Position numbers and translations under genes: made by a program
NCBI RefSeq assembly: GCF_004348545.1
Contig: NZ_SMKL01000001.1
Location: 62,001-126,000, forward strand
Length of the DNA stretch: 64,000 nt
Direction of reading: 5' to 3'
Origin: Jiangella ureilytica
GTDB lineage: Bacteria > Actinomycetota > Actinomycetes > Jiangellales > Jiangellaceae
In this document: piece by piece, positions 19,050 through 28,041 of the stretch
Layout of the letters: the number at the start of each line of letters is the position of its first letter
How positions within the stretch are numbered: position 1 is the first letter of the stretch
Notes under the pieces: generated by a model
What the model saw: the letters and a program-made list of their open reading frames with translations, nothing else
What the model was told of the DNA's origin: nothing
Database searches by the model: none

Positions 19050-20018
19050 ATGGCCGTCGTCACCATGCGTCAGCTGCTCGAGAGCGGCGTGCACTTCGGG
19101 CACCAGACCCGGCGCTGGAACCCGAAGATGAAGCGCTTCATCTTCACCGAGCGCAACGGCATCTACATCATCGACCTGCAGCAGTCGCTGTCCTACATCG
19201 ACCGCGCCTACGAGTTCGTCAAGGAGACCGTCGCCCACGGCGGCACGGTGCTCTTCGTCGGCACGAAGAAGCAGGCCCAGGAGGCCGTGCGCGAGCAGGC
19301 CACCCGCGTCAACATGCCCTACGTCACCGAGCGGTGGCTGGGCGGCATGCTGACCAACTTCCAGACCGTCAACAAGCGGCTGCAGCGGCTCAAGGAGCTC
19401 GAGGAGCTCGACTTCGACGACGTCGCCGGCTCCGGTCTGACGAAGAAGGAGCTTCTCATGCGCAAGCGTGAGAAGGACAAGCTCGAGCGCACCCTCGGCG
19501 GCGTGCGCAACATGGCCAAGGTGCCCAGCGCGGTGTGGATCGTCGACACCAAGAAGGAGCACCTCGCCGTCGACGAGGCGCGCAAGCTCGGCATCCCCAT
19601 CGTGGCGATCCTCGACACGAACTGCGACCCCGACGAGGTCGACTTCCCGATCCCGGGCAACGACGACGCCATCCGTGCGGTCAGCCTGCTAACCCGCGTC
19701 GTCGCCGACTCCGTGGCCGACGGACTGCTGGGCCGCCAGGGCCAGCGCGGCGAGGTCACCGACGGCGCCGAGCTGGCCTCGGACGAGCCGCTGGCCGAGT
19801 GGGAGAAGGAACTGCTGCAGCAGTCCGACGTCGCCGCGGCCCCCGACGCCGCTCCGGCCGCGCCCGCCGAGGCCGCTACGGCTGAGGCCGCGCCGGCCGA
19901 GGCTGAGGCCGCGCCGGCCGAGGCTGAGGCCGCGCCGGTCGAGGCTCCTGCCGAGGTCCCGGCCGAGGCCGAGGCTCCGGCCGAGACCGCCGACGAGCCC
20001 GCCACCCAGCAGGCCTGA
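19050..20018 (+). CDS. rpsB: 30S ribosomal protein S2
   Basis: Small-subunit protein needed for S1 and mRNA binding. The family sequence is clear: [47 protein letters not shown] and [16 protein letters not shown] 19050 has GAGAGGAGGGG before it. After the S2 fold (to about residue 255) comes an Ala/Glu/Pro tail with three exact-length 7-residue repeats (AEAAPAE, at 19881-19943). 322 residues, longer than the usual 240-300. Followed by tsf as in nearly all bacteria. Confidence 0.97.
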   Translation: MAVVTMRQLLESGVHFGHQTRRWNPKMKRFIFTERNGIYIIDLQQSLSYIDRAYEFVKETVAHGGTVLFVGTKKQAQEAVREQATRVNMPYVTERWLGGMLTNFQTVNKRLQRLKELEELDFDDVAGSGLTKKELLMRKREKDKLERTLGGVRNMAKVPSAVWIVDTKKEHLAVDEARKLGIPIVAILDTNCDPDEVDFPIPGNDDAIRAVSLLTRVVADSVADGLLGRQGQRGEVTDGAELASDEPLAEWEKELLQQSDVAAAPDAAPAAPAEAATAEAAPAEAEAAPAEAEAAPVEAPAEVPAEAEAPAETADEPATQQA

Positions 20019-20026
20019 CGACACCC

Positions 20027-20067
20027 CCGGCCCGGACGGCGCCCGCTGCGGCGGCCGTCCGGGCCGG
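20027..20067 (+). terminator. strong stem-loop between rpsB and tsf
   Basis: A perfect 14-bp GC stem (CCGGCCCGGACGGC at 20027-20040 with its complement at 20054-20067) around a 13-base loop, eight bases after the rpsB stop. Likely an attenuator or processing site that lowers tsf transcription relative to rpsB. Confidence 0.7.
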
Positions 20068-20110
20068 TCACCAGACCACGCCAGCGAACTAGTCAGAGAG
20101 AAGTGTGAGG

Positions 20111-20935
20111 ATGCCGAACGTCACTGCGGCCGACGTCAAGCGGCTGCGCGATGCCACCGGTGCGGGCATGATGGACGCGAAGAAGGCGCTCGAGGAGACC
20201 GGCGGCGACTTCGACCAGGCCATCGAGGCGCTGCGCATCAAGGGTGCGGCCAAGGCCGCCAAGCGCGCCGCCGAGCGCACCACGGCCAACGGCCTGGTCG
20301 CCGCGCAGGGCCCGGCCATGATCGTGCTGGCCTGCGAGACCGACTTCGTCGCCAAGAACGCCGACTTCCAGCAGCTCGCGGCCGACATCGTCGCCGCCGC
20401 GGCCGAGGCGAAGCCGGCCGACGTCGACGCGCTGCTGAACGCGCAGCTGGCCGACGGCCGCAAGGTCGGCGAGGCGCTCGACGCCGCCGCCGCGGTCATG
20501 GGCGAGAAGATCGAGATCGGCGCGGTCGCCGTCGTCGACGGCGAGTTCGCCACCTACCTGCACCGTCGCGCCGCCGACCTGCCGTACCAGGTGGGCTCGT
20601 TCGTCGTGTACACCTCGGACGGCTCCGACGCCGCCAAGCAGGTTGCCCGCGACGCCGCCATGCAGGTCGTGGCGCTGAAGGCGAGCTACGCCACGCGCGA
20701 CGAGGTCCCCACCGACGTCGTCGAGAACGAGCGGCGCATCGCCGAGGCCACCGCCCGCGAGGAGGGCAAGCCCGAGGGCGCCCTGCCGAAGATCATCGAG
20801 GGCCGTGTCAACGGCTTCTTCAAGGAGGCCGTGCTGGTCGACCAGCCGTCGGTCAAGGAGTCGAAGAAGTCGGTCGGCGCCGTGCTCGCCGACGCGGGCG
20901 TGACGGTCCAGCGGATCGTGCGCCTCGAGGCCTGA
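20111..20935 (+). CDS. tsf: elongation factor Ts
   Basis: Nucleotide exchange factor for EF-Tu. N-terminal UBA-like domain with [21 protein letters not shown], then the [10 protein letters not shown] motif that enters the EF-Tu nucleotide site, and two subdomains ending at residue 274. ATG 20111 is chosen over GTG 20105 because GAGAGAAG at 20096-20103 spaces correctly and the family begins [10 protein letters not shown]-like. Confidence 0.96.
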   Translation: MPNVTAADVKRLRDATGAGMMDAKKALEETGGDFDQAIEALRIKGAAKAAKRAAERTTANGLVAAQGPAMIVLACETDFVAKNADFQQLAADIVAAAAEAKPADVDALLNAQLADGRKVGEALDAAAAVMGEKIEIGAVAVVDGEFATYLHRRAADLPYQVGSFVVYTSDGSDAAKQVARDAAMQVVALKASYATRDEVPTDVVENERRIAEATAREEGKPEGALPKIIEGRVNGFFKEAVLVDQPSVKESKKSVGAVLADAGVTVQRIVRLEA

Positions 20936-21001
20936 CCGGGTACCGGTAGCATCCACCGACGCCCAGGACACGCCATCTCGAACACGCAGGAGGCCGGCAC
21001 C

Positions 21002-21817
21002 GTGACGGAGACCAACGGAACCGAAACGGCGCCGGCCTCGGCCGTGCCCGAGCCCGGCACGGCCGTCGCGGAGCCCGGCACGGGGCAGCCCACCCGGGTG
21101 CTGCTGAAGCTCTCCGGTGAGGTGTTCGGGGGCGGCGCCGTGGGCGTCGACCCCGAGGTCGTCAAGGGCATCGCGAGCCAGATCGCCGAGGTCGTCGTCA
21201 AGGACGGCGTCCAGGTCGCCGTCGTCGTCGGCGGCGGCAACTTCTTCCGCGGCGCGGAGCTGCAGCACCACGGCATGGACCGCGCGCGGGGTGACTACAT
21301 GGGCATGCTGGGCACCGTCATGAACTGCCTGGCGCTGCAGGACTTCCTCGAGCACCTCGACGTCGACACCCGGGTGCAGACCGCCATCACCATGGGTCAG
21401 GTCGCCGAGCCCTACATCCCGCGCCGCGCCGCCCGGCACCTCGAGAAGGGCCGCGTCGTCATCTTCGGCGCCGGCGCCGGCATGCCGTACTTCACCACCG
21501 ACACCGTCGCCGCCCAGCGCGCGCTCGAGATCGGCTGCGACCGCCTGCTCATGGGCAAGAACGGCGTCGACGGCGTCTACGATGCCGACCCCCGCAAGGA
21601 CCCGACGGCCCGCAAGTACAGCAGCATCACCTACGGCGACGTGCTGCGGCAGCGGCTCAACGTCGCCGACCCGGCCGCCTTCAGCCTGTGCATGGACAAC
21701 CAGCTGCCGATCGTCGTGTTCGGACTCGGCGAGGCCAACGGCATCGCGCGTGCCATCCGCGGCGAGCGCATCGGTACCTTGGTCGCCTCGAACATCGAGA
21801 CGGTCATCGAGGGCTGA
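21002..21817 (+). CDS. pyrH: UMP kinase
   Basis: Phosphorylates UMP to UDP in pyrimidine synthesis. Amino-acid-kinase fold: [23 protein letters not shown], the [15 protein letters not shown] helix, and [15 protein letters not shown]. 271 residues with a roughly 30-residue Pro/Glu/Thr-rich N-terminal extension absent from most homologues. GTG start with AGGAGG just upstream. The order tsf-pyrH-frr is conserved. Confidence 0.95.
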   Translation: MTETNGTETAPASAVPEPGTAVAEPGTGQPTRVLLKLSGEVFGGGAVGVDPEVVKGIASQIAEVVVKDGVQVAVVVGGGNFFRGAELQHHGMDRARGDYMGMLGTVMNCLALQDFLEHLDVDTRVQTAITMGQVAEPYIPRRAARHLEKGRVVIFGAGAGMPYFTTDTVAAQRALEIGCDRLLMGKNGVDGVYDADPRKDPTARKYSSITYGDVLRQRLNVADPAAFSLCMDNQLPIVVFGLGEANGIARAIRGERIGTLVASNIETVIEG

Positions 21818-21880
21818 TCGAGCGGCTGCGGCCGCGCGGTGCCCTAGGATCGTCGCCACACAGCAAGCGAAGGAGCAGTG

Positions 21881-22438
21881 GTGATCGACGAGACCCTCCT
21901 CGAGGCCGAGGAGAAGATGGAGAAGGCCGTATCGGTCGGCAAGGAGGACTTCTCCTCCATCCGGACCGGTCGTGCTCATCCGTCGCTGTTCAACAAGATC
22001 GTGGTCGACTACTACGGTGCGCCGACCCCGCTCAGCCAGCTCGCGTCGTTCCACGTGGCCGACGCCCGCATGATCACCGTCCAGCCCTATGACAAGGGCT
22101 CGCTGGCGGCCATCGAGCGGGCCATCCGCGACTCCGACCTGGGTGTCAACCCCACCAACGACGGCAACATCATCCGCGTCGTGCTTCCCACCCTCACCGA
22201 GGAGCGCCGCCGCGAGTACATCAAGCTCGCGCGCGAGAAGGCCGAGGGTGCGAAGGTGTCCATCCGCAGCGTGCGCCGTCACGCCAAGGAGACGCTGGAC
22301 AAGCTCGCACGCGACGGCGAGGCCGGCGAGGACGAGGTCGCTCGCGCGGAGAAGCACCTGGAATCGGTGACGAAGACCTACGTCGAGCAGATCGACGACC
22401 TGCTCAAGCACAAGGAAGCAGAGCTCCTCGAGGTCTGA
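21881..22438 (+). CDS. frr: ribosome recycling factor
   Basis: 185 residues, the exact usual length. With EF-G it splits the ribosome after termination. Family features are [42 protein letters not shown] and the C-terminal [13 protein letters not shown] 21881 is preferred to the adjacent GTG 21878: GAAGGAG at 21869-21875 gives proper spacing only to the former. Confidence 0.96.
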   Translation: MIDETLLEAEEKMEKAVSVGKEDFSSIRTGRAHPSLFNKIVVDYYGAPTPLSQLASFHVADARMITVQPYDKGSLAAIERAIRDSDLGVNPTNDGNIIRVVLPTLTEERRREYIKLAREKAEGAKVSIRSVRRHAKETLDKLARDGEAGEDEVARAEKHLESVTKTYVEQIDDLLKHKEAELLEV

Positions 22439-22449
22439 CGAGTACACAC

Positions 22450-23301
22450 GTGGTGATGACTGACGGGGCGACGAGCAGCCGATCCCGCCGGCACGGCCGG
22501 GCCGGCCGAGACCTGCGTGCCGCGAGCCTGGTCGGGCTCGCGCTGGGTGCGATCGTGCTCAGCACGCTGTTCGCGTTCAAGCCCGCGTTCGTCGGGCTCG
22601 TCGTCATCGTCATGGTGGTCGCGGTTTGGGAGCTGGCGACGGCGCTCGGCGCGCGGTCGATCCAGGTCCCGGTCGTGCCCGTGGTGCTGGGCACCGTCCT
22701 CATGCTGGTGGGCGCCTATCTGGGCGGCGGCTCACCGCTCATGGTCGGCCTCGGGCTGACGGTGGCGGCGGTGTGCGCGTGGCGGCTCGGCGACAGCCGT
22801 CCGGGGTATCTGCGCGACGTCTCGGCCGGCATCTTCACCAGCGTCTACGTGCCGTTCCTGGCCGGTTTCGCGATGCTCATGGTCCGTCACGACGACGGCG
22901 CCTGGTGGGTGTTCGCGCTGCTGGTCGTGGTGGTCGCGTCCGACACCGGCGGCCTGCTCGCCGGCGTGCTGGCCGGGCGGCATCCCATGGCGCCGAGCGT
23001 CAGCCCGAAGAAGTCGTGGGAGGGGTTCGGCGGCTCGCTGGTCCTCGGCATCGGCGTGGCCGTCCCGGTGGCGGTGCTCGCGTTCGACGCGCCCTGGTGG
23101 ACCGGCGTCGTCCTCGGCGTCACGGGCGTCCTCGGCGCCACGCTGGGCGATCTGGGGGAGTCGCTGATCAAACGCGACCTCGGCATCAAGGACATGAGCC
23201 AGCTGCTGCCCGGCCACGGCGGCCTCATGGACCGCCTCGACTCGCTGCTGCCGTCTGCGCCGCTGGTCTGGTTCGTCCTGGAGTACGTGGTCACCACCTG
23301 A
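22450..23301 (+). CDS. cdsA: phosphatidate cytidylyltransferase
   Basis: Makes CDP-diacylglycerol from phosphatidate and CTP, the branch point of phospholipid synthesis. 283 residues with about eight membrane helices. The family signature is complete near the C-terminus: [11 protein letters not shown] then [19 protein letters not shown] is also typical. GTG at 22450 or ATG at 22456 could be the start. Confidence 0.94.
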   Translation: MVMTDGATSSRSRRHGRAGRDLRAASLVGLALGAIVLSTLFAFKPAFVGLVVIVMVVAVWELATALGARSIQVPVVPVVLGTVLMLVGAYLGGGSPLMVGLGLTVAAVCAWRLGDSRPGYLRDVSAGIFTSVYVPFLAGFAMLMVRHDDGAWWVFALLVVVVASDTGGLLAGVLAGRHPMAPSVSPKKSWEGFGGSLVLGIGVAVPVAVLAFDAPWWTGVVLGVTGVLGATLGDLGESLIKRDLGIKDMSQLLPGHGGLMDRLDSLLPSAPLVWFVLEYVVTT

Positions 23302-23408
23302 CGACGATGCGGTGTGGGGCGTTCAGACGGCGGCGTGACCGGCCGATCGGCCCCCTCGACCTCGACATACGTCATCAGCGCGCCGAACGTGGGACAATGG
23401 TCGCCATC

Positions 23409-24530
23409 ATGCCCAGACCCGGTGAGCTCACGCTCGTTCCCGCAAGGCGTGGCAAGCCGCCCCGCCATCTCGCCGACCTCGACGTCGAAGCCCGCCGCCA
23501 GGCGGTGGCCGAGCTCGGCGAGAAGCCGTTCCGGGCCGACCAGCTCTCCCGGCACTATTTCGCGCGCCACGTCAACGACCCCGAGCAGATGACCGACGTG
23601 CCGGCGTCCGTGCGCGACACCTTGGCGGCCACGATGCTGCCCACGCTGACGACCGCCGTCCGGCACCTCGAGACCGACGGCGGCACCACGCGCAAGACGC
23701 TGTGGCGGCTGTTCGACGGCGCCCTGGTCGAGAGCGTGCTCATGCGCTACACCGGCGACCGTCCGCGGGTCACGCTGTGCGTGTCGAGCCAGGCCGGCTG
23801 CGGCATGAACTGCCCGTTCTGCGCCACCGGGCAGCAGGGCCTGACCCGCAACATGTCGGCGGCCGAGATCATCGAGCAGGTCGTCGCCGCCGAGCGCATG
23901 CTGGCCGGCAACGAGATCGCCGGGGGAACCGGACGCGTCACCAACGTCGTCTTCATGGGCATGGGCGAACCGCTGGCCAACTACAAGGCCGTCGTCACCG
24001 CCGTGCGCCGCATGACCGACCCCGCGCCGTCCGGCCTGGGCATCGGCCGGCGCGGCGTCACGGTGTCCACCGTCGGCCTGGTCCCGGCCATCGACAAGCT
24101 GGCCGCCGAGAACCTCGGCGTGCGGCTGGCGCTGTCGCTGCACGCGCCCGACGACGAGCTGCGCGACGAGCTGGTGCCGGTGAACACCCGCTGGAAGGTC
24201 GGCGAGGCGCTCGACGCCGCGCGGGCCTACTTCGAGAAGACCGGGCGGCGCGTGTCCATCGAGTACGCGCTGATCCGCGACATCAACGACCACGCGTGGC
24301 GCGGCGACCTGCTCGGCAAGCTGCTCAACGAGCGCGGCCGCGGCTGGGTGCACGTGAACCCGATCCCGCTGAACCCCACGCCCGGGTCGAAATGGACGGC
24401 CTCGCGCCCCGAGGACGAGGCGGCGTTCGTGGCCGCGCTGGAGGACAGGGGTGTGCCGGTGACCATCCGGGACACCCGCGGAAGCGATATCGACGGGGCG
24501 TGTGGCCAGTTGGCTACCGTTGGTGATTAG
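23409..24530 (+). CDS. rlmN: dual-specificity rRNA/tRNA methyltransferase RlmN
   Basis: Radical-SAM enzyme methylating C2 of A2503 in 23S rRNA and A37 in some tRNAs. The iron-sulfur motif CGMNCPFC is present, along with [23 protein letters not shown] and the C-terminal Cys in DGACGQL that takes part in catalysis. 373 residues from ATG 23409 (MPRPGELTL, as in relatives); ATG 23397 is in frame four codons earlier. No clear Shine-Dalgarno. Adjacent to cdsA as in Streptomyces. Confidence 0.94.
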   Translation: MPRPGELTLVPARRGKPPRHLADLDVEARRQAVAELGEKPFRADQLSRHYFARHVNDPEQMTDVPASVRDTLAATMLPTLTTAVRHLETDGGTTRKTLWRLFDGALVESVLMRYTGDRPRVTLCVSSQAGCGMNCPFCATGQQGLTRNMSAAEIIEQVVAAERMLAGNEIAGGTGRVTNVVFMGMGEPLANYKAVVTAVRRMTDPAPSGLGIGRRGVTVSTVGLVPAIDKLAAENLGVRLALSLHAPDDELRDELVPVNTRWKVGEALDAARAYFEKTGRRVSIEYALIRDINDHAWRGDLLGKLLNERGRGWVHVNPIPLNPTPGSKWTASRPEDEAAFVAALEDRGVPVTIRDTRGSDIDGACGQLATVGD

Positions 24531-24658
24531 TATGCATTGCGCTTGGCTCGGCCGGTCTCGGGGGATATCGGCTTCGCGGGCAGCGAGCTGGCTGGACTCG
24601 CTGGCCGGGGAATCGCCCGATGCCGGCCGTTCTGTGTTCGGGAGGAGAGTGACACCTG

Positions 24659-25756
24659 GTGGCCGTCAGTCGCGAGCCTGAGTTCCGCACCACTCGTATG
24701 CGTGAGGGCTATGACCTGGACGCCGTCGACGACTTCGTCGACGTGGTGATCGACGCGCTGGAGGGACGCTCCTCCGGGCGCGGCGTCACGCCCGAGCAGA
24801 TCGAGGCCGAGGAGTTCAAGGTCGTCCGCATGCGCGAGGGCTACGTCATGGACGACGTCGACGACTGGCTCGACGCCGCCGCCTCGGAGCTGCGGACCCG
24901 CCGCAAGGCCGCCGCGCAGCAGCAGGCGCCGCAGCACCAGCAGGTGCCGGCCAACGCCTACGCGCAGGGCCCCGGCATCCCGCCCGCCGGGCCGCCCATG
25001 GGCGCCGCCCCGGTCGCGCCGCCCGTCGTGGCCCCGCCGCCCGCCGCGCCGCCGGTCATGCCGCCGCCCGCCGCCGGGGGCTACGGCCCGCCGTCCGGGC
25101 CGCCGTCGAACCCGTCGTACCCGGCCGCCTACTACGACACCTCGTCGCACGGGACGTCGCACGGCACCAGCCAGTACGACACGCAGGCGTACGATCCGCT
25201 CACCGACTCCGCCGTCAACGAGCTCGACCCCGTGCTGCGCGCGCTCGACACCAACTACGGGCAGACCCCGCCGCCGGCCGCGGCGCCGCCGCCGGAGCAA
25301 TATCAGCAGCGGGCGCCTGAGCCGGCCGTCGACGACGCCTCGTTGGCGCCGTCGTCCACGCCGTCCACCGGCCTGCACCACATCGAGATCTGGGTGCGCG
25401 ACCTCGACTCGGCCACCCGCTCGTTCGGCTGGTTGTTCGAGCGCCTCGGCTGGACGCTCTTCCAGGCCTGGGAGAACGGCCGGTCCTGGCAGGCGCCCGG
25501 CGGCGGCCCGTACGTCGTCATCGAGTGCTCGCCCGACCTCAGCTGGGTCGCGTACGACCGCAAGGCGCCCGGCCTCAACCACCTCGCGCTGGCGGTGCCG
25601 GAGCAGTGGATGGTCGATCGCATCGTCTCCGAGGCGCCGGCCTACGGCTGGCACCTGATGTTCGCCGACCGCCACCCGCACGCCGGCGGCCCGCACCACT
25701 ACGCGGCGTACATGGAGAACGACGACGGCTACGAGGTCGAGGTCGTCGCGCCGTAG
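24659..25756 (+). CDS. fusion of two DivIVA motifs with a VOC/glyoxalase domain
   Basis: 365 residues. Two short DivIVA-type motifs open the protein: FRTTRMREGYDLDAVDDFVD (residues 9-28) and FKVVRMREGYVMDDVDDWLD (53-72). A Pro/Ala/Gln-rich linker (85-235) follows, then a VOC (glyoxalase/bleomycin-resistance) domain from 238 to the end with four possible metal ligands: His241, Glu289, His308 and Glu359 or Glu361. GTG start with GGAGGAGAG at 24641-24649. DivIVA motifs alone are known from actinobacterial cell-pole proteins; this combination I do not recognise. It could tether an enzyme or ligand sensor to the division or growth machinery. Confidence 0.85.
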   Translation: MAVSREPEFRTTRMREGYDLDAVDDFVDVVIDALEGRSSGRGVTPEQIEAEEFKVVRMREGYVMDDVDDWLDAAASELRTRRKAAAQQQAPQHQQVPANAYAQGPGIPPAGPPMGAAPVAPPVVAPPPAAPPVMPPPAAGGYGPPSGPPSNPSYPAAYYDTSSHGTSHGTSQYDTQAYDPLTDSAVNELDPVLRALDTNYGQTPPPAAAPPPEQYQQRAPEPAVDDASLAPSSTPSTGLHHIEIWVRDLDSATRSFGWLFERLGWTLFQAWENGRSWQAPGGGPYVVIECSPDLSWVAYDRKAPGLNHLALAVPEQWMVDRIVSEAPAYGWHLMFADRHPHAGGPHHYAAYMENDDGYEVEVVAP

Positions 25757-25778
25757 GCCCGCCGCCGGCGGCGCCGGC

Positions 25779-26513
25779 TCAGCGGCCCAGGTAGGCGCCG
25801 CCGTTGACGTGCAGCACCTGGCCGGTGACGTGCCCGGCGGCGGGCGAGGCCAGGTAGTGCACGGCCGCCGCGACGTCGTCGACGGTGCCGGCGCGGCCGG
25901 TCATGGTCTCGGCGATGTTCTTCCGCCGCCGCTCGTCGGTGAGCCGGCCCTGGAAGAACTCGGTGCCGGAGGTCAGCCCCGGAGCCACGAGGTTCGTGGT
26001 GATGCCGCGCGGGCCGAGGTCGGCCGCGAGCGACGCCGTCCACGACTCGACGGCGCCCTTGGCCGCGCCGTAGCTGCCGCCGCCCCGCTTGGCCGCGATC
26101 GAGCCGATGGTGACGATGCGCCCGCCCTCGGGCATCCGGGGCAGCAGCGCCGTCGTCATGAGCACCGCCGTCAGCACGTTGGCGGCGAAGTTCTCGCGCC
26201 ACGCCTGGGCCACGGCGGCGAGGTCGCCGGGCTGCGGCGCGGGCCGGCCGAAGGCGGTGTTGCCTCCGGCCGTGTTGACCAGGACGTCCACCGTCGCCGG
26301 CAGCCGATCCAGCGCCTCGGTCACGGCGGCCGGGTCGGACGCGTCGAAGTCGACGGCGCTGACCTTCGGGCCGAGCTCGGCGACCACCTCGTCCAGCCTC
26401 GGCCGCCGGCGCCCGGTGACGACGACGGTGTCGCCCGCCGCCGCGAAGCCCGCGGCCACCGCCCGCCCGATGCCGGTCCCGCCGCCCGTGACGACGACCG
26501 TGCGTGCACTCAT
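25779..26513 (-). CDS. short-chain dehydrogenase/reductase
   Basis: 244-residue classical SDR, NAD(P)-dependent. Cofactor motif TGGGTGIG (residues 9-16), NTAGG (80-84) and the catalytic Ser138, Tyr148 and Lys152 (YGAAK). GRRR after strand 2 suggests NADPH preference. Its ATG has AAGGAG upstream on the minus strand. Divergent from a MarR gene only 32 bases away with a shared palindrome, so MarR very likely represses it. The substrate is unknown; it may detoxify the compound sensed by MarR. Confidence 0.9.
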   Translation of the reverse strand: MSARTVVVTGGGTGIGRAVAAGFAAAGDTVVVTGRRRPRLDEVVAELGPKVSAVDFDASDPAAVTEALDRLPATVDVLVNTAGGNTAFGRPAPQPGDLAAVAQAWRENFAANVLTAVLMTTALLPRMPEGGRIVTIGSIAAKRGGGSYGAAKGAVESWTASLAADLGPRGITTNLVAPGLTSGTEFFQGRLTDERRRKNIAETMTGRAGTVDDVAAAVHYLASPAAGHVTGQVLHVNGGAYLGR

Positions 26514-26522
26514 CGCAAACTC

Positions 26523-26536
26523 CTTTAGTGCTAAAG
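26523..26536. promoter_or_regulatory. MarR operator between SDR and marR
   Basis: Perfect inverted repeat CTTTAG-TG-CTAAAG in the 32-base divergent gap. Possible -10 elements of both genes lie inside or across it (TAAAGT at 26532-26537 for marR; TACTTT on the minus strand for the SDR), the usual arrangement for MarR autorepression. Confidence 0.7.
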
Positions 26537-26545
26537 TATTTGGCG

Positions 26546-27091
26546 ATGACAGCGTACCCCGAAGCGACGGACGACGGCACCGACCGCATCCAGGCGGCCT
26601 GGCGGCGCGAGCTGCCGGGCGTGCCCGTCGGCTCCATCGGCGTCATCACCCGGATGTGGCGGCTGGGGCAGCTGCTCGCCGACGACCGCCGCCGCACGCT
26701 CGAGCGGCTCGGCGTCGACAACCCGACGCTCGACCTGCTCAGCACGCTGCGCCGCAGCGGGCCGCCATACCGGCTGACCCCCGGCCAGATCGCCGCGCGC
26801 AGCTTCGTCACGGCCGGCGCGGTGTCGCAGCGCATCGCCCGCGCCGAGGCCGCCGGGCTGGTCCGCCGCGAGCGCTCGGCCGCCGACGGGCGCTCCGCCG
26901 TCGTCGCGCTCACCGACGAGGGGCGGGAGCTGAACGAGCGGGTCGTCGCCGATCTGCTGCGTCACGAGGAGACACTGCTCGACGGCCTCGACGACGCGCA
27001 GCGGGCGACGCTGGCCGGGCTGCTGAAGACGCTGCTCGCCGACCTGACCCAGCGGTTCGGTGCGGAGGACCGTCCGTCAGCGATCTCGTGA
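26546..27091 (+). CDS. MarR family transcriptional regulator
   Basis: 181 residues. Winged helix-turn-helix in the middle: LTPGQIAARSFVTAGAVSQRIARAEAAGLVRRE, then the wing SAADGRSAVVALTDEG; dimerisation helices at both ends. The ATG at 26546 lies eight bases after a possible -10, so the mRNA may be nearly leaderless. Divergent from the SDR gene; the two share the operator. Ligand unknown, probably a phenolic or lipophilic compound as for the family. Confidence 0.9.
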   Translation: MTAYPEATDDGTDRIQAAWRRELPGVPVGSIGVITRMWRLGQLLADDRRRTLERLGVDNPTLDLLSTLRRSGPPYRLTPGQIAARSFVTAGAVSQRIARAEAAGLVRRERSAADGRSAVVALTDEGRELNERVVADLLRHEETLLDGLDDAQRATLAGLLKTLLADLTQRFGAEDRPSAIS

Positions 27092-27104
27092 CACGAGATA
27101 GCGT
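27083..27104 (+). promoter_or_regulatory. 17-bp palindrome and possible promoter before the peptidase operon
   Basis: ATCTCGTG-A-CACGAGAT (27083-27099) is a perfect palindrome overlapping the marR stop codon. TAGCGT (27099-27104) right after it could be a -10, eight bases before an ATG. A half-site ATCTCGTG recurs at 27200-27207 across the true start of the M55 gene. Candidate operator for the peptidase operon; a short terminator for marR is the alternative. Confidence 0.45.
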
Positions 27105-27112
27105 TGCGCCCT

Positions 27113-27208
27113 ATGAAGGTGCTGATCTCGGCCGACACAGAGATGTGGTGCGCGACCCGGAGCGCGAGCCGTGCGCGCCACCGCAGCGATGCAGGTGACA
27201 TCTCGTGA
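27113..27208 (+). pseudogene. 31-codon duplicate of the M55 peptidase start
   Basis: An ORF opening MKVLISADTEM repeats the start of the following gene (MKLLISADMEG): 26 of the first 30 bases match 27205-27234. It then reads unrelated Arg/Ser-rich codons and stops at 27206-27208, overlapping the real GTG start as GTGA. Probably the original promoter-proximal start left behind by a partial duplication or insertion. Confidence 0.65.
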
Positions 27209-28041
27209 AGCTGCTGATCTCGGCCGACATGGAGGGTGCGACCGGCGTCACGTGGCCCGCGGACGTCGAGCCGGGGACGGAGCAGTGGCAGCGCTGCCGG
27301 GCGATGTTCACGTCCGACGTCAACGGCGCGGTCGCGGGGCTGTTCGACGGCGGCGCCGACGAGGTGCTGGTCAACGAGGCGCACGCGACCATGCGCAACC
27401 TGCTGCTCGAGCAGCTGGACGAGCGCGCCACCATGATCACCGGGCGGCACAAGGCGCTGACCATGGTCGAGGGCATCCAGAGCGGCGACGTCGACGGCGT
27501 CGTCTTCCTCGGGTACCACGCGGGCGCCGGCGCCGAGGGCGTGCTGGCGCACACGTACCTGCCCAACTCGATCACCGGGGTGTGGGTGAACGGCGACCCG
27601 GCCAGCGAGGGCCGGCTGAACGCGCTGGTCGCGGCCGAGTACGGCACGCCGGTCATCCTGGTCACCGGCGACGACCGCGCGTGCGCCGACGCCGCCACGT
27701 ACGCGCCCCTGGCACGCACGGCAGCCGTCAAGGACTACGTGTCGCGCTACGCGGCCCGCTGCCGCCCGCCGGCGCGCACCTTCGAGACCATCCGGGTCGA
27801 GGCGAAGCACGCCGTCGCCCTCGCCGTCCGCCACGAGCCCGCCACGGACCGCGGGCCGTACACCGTCGAGATCGAGGTCGACGCCACGCAGCTCGCCGAC
27901 TTCGCGGGTATGGTCCCCACGGTGGAGCGTGTCGCCGAGCGCCGGGTGCGCTACACCGCCGGCACCGCGCACGACCTCATCCGCTGCTTCAAGGCGGTCA
28001 CGACCCTGATCTCGAACGGTATCGAGAACCACTATGGCTGA
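27205..28041 (+). CDS. M55 family D-aminopeptidase (DppA-like)
   Basis: 278 residues. Zinc enzyme that removes N-terminal D-amino acids, thought to let bacteria use D-Ala-D-Ala and other wall peptides. Family motifs: SADMEGATGV (metal-binding Asp8 and Glu10), NEAHATMRN, GRHKALTMVEG and FLGYHAGAG. GTG start overlaps the stop of the 31-codon leader ORF; the next gene overlaps its 3' end by eight bases. First true gene of a four-peptidase operon. Cytoplasmic: no signal peptide. Confidence 0.9.
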   Translation: MKLLISADMEGATGVTWPADVEPGTEQWQRCRAMFTSDVNGAVAGLFDGGADEVLVNEAHATMRNLLLEQLDERATMITGRHKALTMVEGIQSGDVDGVVFLGYHAGAGAEGVLAHTYLPNSITGVWVNGDPASEGRLNALVAAEYGTPVILVTGDDRACADAATYAPLARTAAVKDYVSRYAARCRPPARTFETIRVEAKHAVALAVRHEPATDRGPYTVEIEVDATQLADFAGMVPTVERVAERRVRYTAGTAHDLIRCFKAVTTLISNGIENHYG

